This document shows, in pieces, positions 5,411 through 10,344 of a DNA stretch of 10,344 bases. Source of the DNA: Acetobacteraceae bacterium. GTDB taxonomy: Bacteria; Pseudomonadota; Alphaproteobacteria; Acetobacterales; Acetobacteraceae. Every line of letters begins with the position of its first letter. Position 1 is the first letter of the stretch. The stretch is taken from assembly GCA_027311485.1 (NCBI GenBank), contig DAICYU010000091.1:1-10344 (forward strand), read 5' to 3'. A program made the translations under genes and the position numbers. The notes below the pieces were generated by a model, which saw only the letters and a program-made list of their open reading frames with translations, had not been told where the DNA came from and did not search any database.

Positions 5411-7192
5411 ATGCACAGCGTGGCGACGATCGCGTGCGCGGCGGCTGCGCCCGGATCGGGCGCTGTCAGGCGGCGACGCCGGCTGCTCCTGGCGTTCGCC
5501 CTGCTGGTCACCGATGCCACCGGCGCGGCGGCATTCCCATTCCTTGATGCCACGAACCAGGACCAGGTGCCCACCGGCACCGAACTGTCGAGTCCGGATA
5601 CGCAGGATCTGCTGCACCAGCTGCAGCTGGCCAACGGCCTGTCGCCCCCGGCCGGCGGCGGCTGGACGATCGTGCCGCGCATCAATGTCCAGGAAGAACT
5701 GACCGACAACGTTCTTCAGCTGAACAGCCCGCGGCAGGCCGATCTTGTAACCTACCTCTCACCCGGCGTCAGCATCGCCGGCGACCTGCCGCGCGTGCAG
5801 ATGACGTTCGACTTTGCGCCGATCCTCGCGCTCTATGCCAACGAAACGTCGCTCAATGCGTTGACTGAGCAGATGACCGGCCTGGCGTCGGTCACGGTTG
5901 TGCCCGACCTGTTCTATGTGGACGTCAGGGGGCTTTCCGGCGTCCAGAGTGTTTACGGCGGCCTTGGCGGGGTGGGTACCCTGGGCGCGCCCGCCAACGC
6001 CAATCTGATGGCGCCAGGTTCGGTGCCCAGCCTGGCCGGCAACACGCTCGGGCTGACCCGGGACAACGAATACCAGACCTCCAGCCTGGCGATCTCACCC
6101 TACCTGCTGCGGCGGCTGGGCGACTGGGGCACGCTCAAGCTTGGCTATTCGCTCGCCATGACCCGGTCCGACACGCTGTCTGGCTTTGCGGCCTCGCCGC
6201 TGCCAAGCGGCGGCCTGAATGCCCAGAGCCTGCTGACCAATGAGGCGATCGCCCATTACGACACCGGCGACGCGCTGACATCGGCCAAAAACAGCGTCGA
6301 TGTGAACCTGACACAATCCCAGTCCACGTTCGGCGGCGTGTACCCGCCCGGCGGCGGGCTGCCGGCTGCCGGCGGGACCAATTTTTCGTCCACCAGCAAT
6401 ATCATATCCGACACCCTGACATATCAGCTCAACCGGACGGTCGCGCTGCTGGGCTCCATCGGACATGAAGATATCACCTATACCGAAACCGGCTTCCAGG
6501 GCATTCATGACATGACCTGGTCGTTCGGCACGACGCTGACGCCCAATCCGGACACCGCCCTGACGGTCAGTTACGGGCATCAGTATGGCACCAACTCCCT
6601 GGCCGTGACCGGCCACTACGCGGCAACGGCACGCACCGTGCTGAACGTGTCCTACGGCACGACCCTGGGTACGCAGCTGCAAATGGTGCAGAGCCAGTTG
6701 AACCTGGCTGCCGCCGGCGCCAATCGCAGCCTGATCAACGCCCAGACCGGCGGGTCCCTGTTTGCTACGACGAATGCCCTGGCGCCCCAGGATGGCGTGT
6801 TCCGCACCACGTCGCTGGTGCTTGGCACCCAGACCACGCTGGACCGCGACATCATTTCGTTGAACCTGCTGCTGGCCTCGCAGAGCAGCACCGGGGCGGG
6901 ACCGGCCTTCGCCACCAGCGACCAGACCATCAGCGTGTCGTGGGTGCACCAGATGCGGCCGGACATGACCGTAAGCGGCGGGCTGTCCCTGTCGTGGATG
7001 TCGCAGCCCGCCCAGGTCGGCTTCATCCCGGGCAACAGCCTGTCCGCCGTCGCAACGGCCGCCTGGCAATACCAAATTACCGAGACATTGGGTGCCAGCA
7101 TCAGCTATTCATTCTTCGAGCGGCAATCAGCCGTAACGAGCTACAATATGTATCAGAACATGCTCATCCTCGGCCTGTCGAAGACCTTCTAG
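5411..7192 (+). CDS. XrtA/PEP-CTERM-associated outer-membrane beta-barrel protein (TIGR03016-type)
   Basis: A predicted outer-membrane barrel, conserved in XrtA loci, whose exact job is unknown; a role in EPS or protein passage through the outer membrane is inferred. The product is 593 aa from the ATG at 5411. The signal peptide has five Arg (20-24), the core LLLAFALLV and a likely cleavage after GAAA (A41). The mature start includes WTIVPRINVQEELTDNVLQL and YLSPGVSIAGDLPRVQMTFD, the pattern of this family. The rest is repetitive amphipathic beta sequence rich in Thr, Ser, Gly and Asn (for example LTYQLNRTVALLGSIGHEDI), and the last residue is Phe (LGLSKTF), the usual barrel-assembly signal. 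The open frame extends back to a GTG at 5303 inside the kinase gene, but the signal peptide argues for 5411 (or GTG 5408). The ribosome site is weak, and coupling to the kinase stop 20 nt upstream is likely. The stop TAG abuts the next ATG. Confidence 0.88.
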   Translation: MHSVATIACAAAAPGSGAVRRRRRLLLAFALLVTDATGAAAFPFLDATNQDQVPTGTELSSPDTQDLLHQLQLANGLSPPAGGGWTIVPRINVQEELTDNVLQLNSPRQADLVTYLSPGVSIAGDLPRVQMTFDFAPILALYANETSLNALTEQMTGLASVTVVPDLFYVDVRGLSGVQSVYGGLGGVGTLGAPANANLMAPGSVPSLAGNTLGLTRDNEYQTSSLAISPYLLRRLGDWGTLKLGYSLAMTRSDTLSGFAASPLPSGGLNAQSLLTNEAIAHYDTGDALTSAKNSVDVNLTQSQSTFGGVYPPGGGLPAAGGTNFSSTSNIISDTLTYQLNRTVALLGSIGHEDITYTETGFQGIHDMTWSFGTTLTPNPDTALTVSYGHQYGTNSLAVTGHYAATARTVLNVSYGTTLGTQLQMVQSQLNLAAAGANRSLINAQTGGSLFATTNALAPQDGVFRTTSLVLGTQTTLDRDIISLNLLLASQSSTGAGPAFATSDQTISVSWVHQMRPDMTVSGGLSLSWMSQPAQVGFIPGNSLSAVATAAWQYQITETLGASISYSFFERQSAVTSYNMYQNMLILGLSKTF

Positions 7193-8167
7193 ATGTTTGA
7201 TACATTCTACAAACTGTCCGGGCTGCCGTTCCTGCTAACGCCGGATACCCGCTTCTTCTTCGGCAGCAGCGGGCATAGCCGAGCGATGTCGCACTTGGTG
7301 TACGGCCTGTCGCAGCAGGAAGGCTTTATCGTCATCACCGGGGAGGTCGGGGCGGGCAAGACCACGCTGACCGAACAGATCTGGGCGCAGCTTGATCGCC
7401 GGACCTATGTCATCGCCCGCGTCGTCACCACGCAGGTGTCAGCCGACGACCTGCTGCGCCTGGTCATGGTGAATTTCGGCGTAACCGAGACACCGGGAAC
7501 CGACAAGGCGACGTTGCTGCGCCAGTTCGAGCATATGGTGCGGGCGCAGCGCCAGCAGGGCCGCCGCTGCCTGCTGGTCATCGACGAAGTGCAGAACCTG
7601 TCGCTCGCGGCGATGGAGGAACTGCGGATGCTGTCCAACATCACCGTGGACGGCCGGGCGTCGGTGCAGACGATCCTGCTGGGCCAGCCGCAGTTCCGGC
7701 CAATCCTGGCCAGCCAGGACTGGGAGCAGTTGCGCCAGCGCGTGCTGGCGTCGTTCCACCTCGGCCCGCTGATCGAGCCGGAAACGAGAGCCTATATCGA
7801 GCATCGGCTGCGCACCGTCGGCTGGCGCGACGATCCGGCTTGGGACGACGACGCCTTCGTCGCCGTGCATCGCCACACCGGCGGCATTCCGCGGCGGATC
7901 AACACGCTCTGCTCCCGCGTTCTTCTGCTGGGCGCGCTGGAGGAAACGCACCGGATCACCGCCGATATGGTGGACGGCACGTCGGAGGAGTTGGACCGTG
8001 ACCTGGGCGCGGGACTGGCGCCGGCGACTCCGGCCCCGGCCGGGGAGGATGCGCACAACGACCTGCTGCGGCGGATCGAGGCGCTGGAGCGGCAGGCGGT
8101 GCGGCAGGAAACGGTCACCCGGCGGGTGATCGATCTGCTGGAGACGCAGGTGACGGGCCAGGCATGA
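7193..8167 (+). CDS. XrtA/PEP-CTERM-associated AAA ATPase (ExeA/GspA-like, TIGR03015-type)
   Basis: An ATPase of the ExeA/GspA type, 324 aa. The start MFDTFYKLSGLPFLLTPDTR is characteristic (Y-x-x-F/L-x-x-x-PF-x-x-x-PD). Walker A is GEVGAGKTT (K56), Walker B is CLLVIDEVQNL (D131, E132), and the later GGIPRRINTLCSRVLLLG matches the conserved C-terminal part of the AAA domain. The last ~45 residues (LLRRIEALERQAVRQE and onward) look like a coiled coil and carry no peptidoglycan-binding domain, unlike ExeA itself. There is no spacer from the barrel gene (TAG then ATG) and a 4-nt ATGA overlap with the deacetylase gene, so the three are translationally coupled. In type II secretion, ExeA helps insert the outer-membrane secretin. 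By analogy this protein may serve the neighbouring barrel, but that is inference. Confidence 0.93.
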   Translation: MFDTFYKLSGLPFLLTPDTRFFFGSSGHSRAMSHLVYGLSQQEGFIVITGEVGAGKTTLTEQIWAQLDRRTYVIARVVTTQVSADDLLRLVMVNFGVTETPGTDKATLLRQFEHMVRAQRQQGRRCLLVIDEVQNLSLAAMEELRMLSNITVDGRASVQTILLGQPQFRPILASQDWEQLRQRVLASFHLGPLIEPETRAYIEHRLRTVGWRDDPAWDDDAFVAVHRHTGGIPRRINTLCSRVLLLGALEETHRITADMVDGTSEELDRDLGAGLAPATPAPAGEDAHNDLLRRIEALERQAVRQETVTRRVIDLLETQVTGQA

Positions 8168-9027
8168 TGTCCTTGACGAATGCCATGACGGTGGACGTCG
8201 AGGATTATTTCCAGGTCCAGGCGTTCGCCCATTGTATCGACCGCGCCGACTGGGACCGCTTTCCCCCGCGGGTGGAGCGCAACACGAACCTGATCCTGGA
8301 TCAGTTTGCCGCCGCCGGCACGAAGGCCACGTTCTTCACCCTGGGATGGGTCGCGCAACGCCATCCCGCGCTGATCCGCCGTATCGTCGATGACGGGCAC
8401 GAGCTGGCCAGCCACGGCTGGGACCATACCCAGGTCCACCAGCAGGACCCGGAAACCTTCCGCGCCGATGTCCGGCGGACACGGGCGTTGCTGGAGGACC
8501 TCTCCGGCGTGCGGGTCGGCGGCTATCGTGCGGCGACCTTTTCGATCACCGACCGGACCGCCTGGGCGTTTCCGATCCTGCGCCAGGAAGGCTACACATA
8601 CAGTTCCAGCATCAACCCGATCCGTCATGACCTGTATGGGATGCCGGATGCACCGCGGACGCCGTTCCGGCCGCACGCTGACGGCGTGATGGAAATTCCC
8701 ATGACCACCGTGCGCCTGCGCGGGCGCAACTGGCCGTGCTCGGGCGGCGGCTATTTCCGGCTGCTGCCGGACGCGCTGTATCGCGCAGGCCTGCGGCATG
8801 TGAACGGCCGGGAAGGGCAGCCCGGCATCTTCTACTTCCACCCGTGGGAGATCGATCCGGCGCAGCCGCGCGTTCGCGACGCGGGCTGGAAGTCGCGGCT
8901 GCGCCACTACACCAATCTGTCGCGTATGGCGGCTGGCCTGGATCGGCTGCTGCGCGACTTCGCCTGGGACAGAATGGACCGTGTCTATGCGCCTGTGCTG
9001 TCCGCCGACGAACCGGCAGTGGCCTGA
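8164..9027 (+). CDS. XrtA-associated polysaccharide deacetylase (NodB domain plus DUF3473-like C-terminus)
   Basis: A predicted metal-dependent carbohydrate esterase (CE4/NodB fold) that removes N- or O-acetyl groups from the polymer or its precursor. The product is 287 aa. The start is ATG 8164 (overlapping the ATPase stop) or the adjacent ATG 8167; an ATG at residue 8 (NAMTVDVEDYFQ) is also possible. Motifs: VDVEDYF (D11, E13, D14) in place of the usual TFDD; SHGWDH with H84 and H88 as metal ligands; GYRAATFSI (R122); and FYFHPWE (H226). GGGYFRLLP lies between the last two and belongs to the C-terminal region typical of the TIGR03006-type XrtA family. No signal peptide is seen, so it may act in the cytoplasm on lipid-linked intermediates; the true location is unknown. 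All expected catalytic motifs are intact. Confidence 0.93.
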   Translation: MMSLTNAMTVDVEDYFQVQAFAHCIDRADWDRFPPRVERNTNLILDQFAAAGTKATFFTLGWVAQRHPALIRRIVDDGHELASHGWDHTQVHQQDPETFRADVRRTRALLEDLSGVRVGGYRAATFSITDRTAWAFPILRQEGYTYSSSINPIRHDLYGMPDAPRTPFRPHADGVMEIPMTTVRLRGRNWPCSGGGYFRLLPDALYRAGLRHVNGREGQPGIFYFHPWEIDPAQPRVRDAGWKSRLRHYTNLSRMAAGLDRLLRDFAWDRMDRVYAPVLSADEPAVA

Positions 9028-9036
9028 GACGCTGTC

Positions 9037-10080
9037 ATGGCAATGACCATCCGTCCGCTGGATGCCGCCACGACGGCTGCCTGGGACCGCTTCGTCGAGG
9101 CCATGCCCGCTGGCACCTTCTTTCACCGCGCCGCCTGGGCTGGCGTCATCGAACGGGCGTTCGGGCATGAGACCCATTACGCCTGCGCCGAACGGGATGG
9201 CGCGATCACCGGTGTGCTGCCGCTGGCCCGGGTGCGGACCCGGCTGTTCGGCGATACGCTGATCTCGGTGCCGTTCTGCGTGTATGGCGGTCCGCTCGCC
9301 GCCGACGCGGAAACCGAAGCGGCGCTGACCGCCCATGCCGAGGCGCTGTTGCGTCGTACCGGCGCGAGCGCGCTGGAGTTCCGGCACCTGCACAGCCCCG
9401 CCGGTCAGCAACGCGATCAATGGGTTGCTCGACCGGATCTGCACGTCACGTTCCGAAAATCAATCGAATCCGATCACGACCGCAACATGAAGGCGATCCC
9501 GCGCAAGCAGCGGGCGATGGTGCGCAAGGGGATCCAGAACGGCCTGACATCGGTTGTGCAACAGGACGCTGGCCTGCTGCACCGTATCTACGCCGAGAGC
9601 GTGCGTAATCTGGGCACCCCAGTATTTGCCAGACGTTACTTCAACATTCTGATGGACGTATTCGGCGACGCTGCCGACATCGTCACCATCATGGATCAGG
9701 AAGCGCCGATTGCCGCGGTGATGAATTTCTACTTCCGCGATGAAGTGCTTCCCTATTACGGCGGAGGAACGCTGGCGGCCCGCACCCGGGCGGGAAATGA
9801 TTTCATGTATTGGGAGGTGATGCGGCGGGCGGTCGACAGGGGTTGCCGGCTGTTTGATTTCGGTCGCAGCAAGATCGGCACCGGTGCTTTCGCCTTCAAG
9901 CACAACTGGGGCTTTCAGGAGCAGAAGCTGCATTACGGCTTCCACCTGCGTCCGGGTGCGGCGATACCGGACCATAACCCGATGAACCCGAAATACCGGC
10001 TGTTCATCGCCGGGTGGAAGCGCTTGCCGCTGCCGGTGGCCAATGCGCTTGGCCCCTTCATCGTGCGTGGGCTGGGCTGA
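9037..10080 (+). CDS. FemAB-family XrtA/PEP-CTERM-associated protein (GNAT-like, TIGR03019-type)
   Basis: A FemAB-like double-GNAT protein, 347 aa. Its substrate is not known: relatives transfer amino acids or acyl groups, and in XrtA loci a role in modifying the EPS or envelope is assumed. Conserved-looking parts are the N-terminal WDRFVEAMPAGTFFHRAAW, the middle KAIPRKQRAMVRKGIQNGL, GTPVFARRYFNILMDVFGD, YYGGGTLAARTRAGNDFMYW, and the C-terminal FDFGRSKIGTGAFAFKHNWG followed by NPMNPKYRLFIAGWKRLPLP. That last block is a strong signature of this family. The start ATG 9037 is 9 nt after the deacetylase stop; a second in-frame ATG at 9043 cannot be excluded and no strong ribosome site decides between them. 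The stop is 5 nt before the next GTG. Confidence 0.92.
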   Translation: MAMTIRPLDAATTAAWDRFVEAMPAGTFFHRAAWAGVIERAFGHETHYACAERDGAITGVLPLARVRTRLFGDTLISVPFCVYGGPLAADAETEAALTAHAEALLRRTGASALEFRHLHSPAGQQRDQWVARPDLHVTFRKSIESDHDRNMKAIPRKQRAMVRKGIQNGLTSVVQQDAGLLHRIYAESVRNLGTPVFARRYFNILMDVFGDAADIVTIMDQEAPIAAVMNFYFRDEVLPYYGGGTLAARTRAGNDFMYWEVMRRAVDRGCRLFDFGRSKIGTGAFAFKHNWGFQEQKLHYGFHLRPGAAIPDHNPMNPKYRLFIAGWKRLPLPVANALGPFIVRGLG

Positions 10081-10085
10081 CGCCG

Positions 10086-10344
10086 GTGCCCGCCCTGCTG
10101 TTCCTGGTGCAGCGGCTACCGTATCCCCCCACCAAAGGTGAGAAGATCCGCGCCTTCCACCAGCTGCAACACTTTGCTCGACATTACGACATCCACCTGG
10201 GCTGCCTGGTCGATGATCCCGCGGACATGGCCTATGTCGATACGCTGCGGCCGTTGTGCCGTGACGTGCATGTCGCGCCGGTCAACCGGCGGGTCGCGCG
10301 CTGGACCTGTTTGCGCGGCCTGCTGACCGGCGATGCCCTGAGCG
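10086..10344 (+). CDS. XrtA/PEP-CTERM-system glycosyltransferase (TIGR03087-type), N-terminal part only
   Basis: The first 86 residues of a glycosyltransferase expected to add a sugar to the lipid-linked EPS repeat unit. It starts at GTG 10086, five bases after the FemAB-like stop. Visible sequence: MPALLFLVQRLPYPPTKGEK, then IRAFHQLQHFARHYDIHLGC, then LVDDPADMAYVDTLRPLC and VHVAPVNRR. The LPYPPTKGEKIRAFHQL signature (start of the GT-B N-terminal Rossmann fold) and the VDDPAD stretch are typical of the sugar transferase found in XrtA loci. Most of the protein, including the nucleotide-sugar site, is beyond the right edge. The reading frame is open to the last base. Confidence 0.88.
   Translation, partial: MPALLFLVQRLPYPPTKGEKIRAFHQLQHFARHYDIHLGCLVDDPADMAYVDTLRPLCRDVHVAPVNRRVARWTCLRGLLTGDALS

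Noticed and set aside
7792..9444. Long minus-strand open frame (550 codons) opposite the ATPase, deacetylase and FemAB-like genes
   Set aside because: It spans three well-recognised plus-strand genes and shows no recognisable domain, so it is a shadow frame.

Overview
The window is part of an extracellular polysaccharide (EPS) locus of the XrtA/EpsH (exosortase, PEP-CTERM) type, in a high-GC Gram-negative bacterium. The double-membrane layout is clear from an outer-membrane export lipoprotein, an outer-membrane beta-barrel with a signal peptide and a C-terminal Phe, and a Wzc-like inner-membrane pair. High GC and general protein character suggest a proteobacterium, perhaps an alphaproteobacterium of the Rhodospirillales/Acetobacteraceae type. 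No rRNA or tRNA is present, so this placement is a weak inference.

Layout: (1) 1-1240, minus strand, a partial polyprenyl-phosphate sugar-1-phosphate transferase that runs off the left edge. (2) 1241-1831, a divergent intergenic region of about 590 bases, AT-richer in its middle. It holds an inverted repeat, candidate sigma70-like promoters, a possible 41-residue secreted peptide and small hairpins. (3) 1832-10344, plus strand, one tightly packed apparent operon: export lipoprotein, chain-length determinant, BY-type tyrosine kinase, outer-membrane beta-barrel, ExeA-like AAA ATPase, polysaccharide deacetylase, FemAB/GNAT-like protein, and the first 86 residues of a glycosyltransferase that runs off the right edge. 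Gaps are 0-20 nt or small overlaps, except for 97 nt before the kinase.

Working together (inferred from family knowledge): the minus-strand transferase loads the first sugar onto undecaprenyl phosphate, and the glycosyltransferase at the right edge and probably others beyond it extend the repeat unit. The chain-length protein and the kinase form a split Wzc that controls polymer length, and the lipoprotein forms the export channel. The deacetylase and FemAB-like protein probably modify the polymer or act in the envelope. The beta-barrel and ATPase are conserved companions of XrtA whose role is not established. Neither the exosortase nor any PEP-CTERM substrate lies in this window.

The gene content is a known system and not a new one. 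The less explained parts are the intergenic regulatory region with its possible small peptide, a 34-codon ORF bridging the chain-length gene and the kinase, and the long Ala/Pro-rich linker in the kinase.
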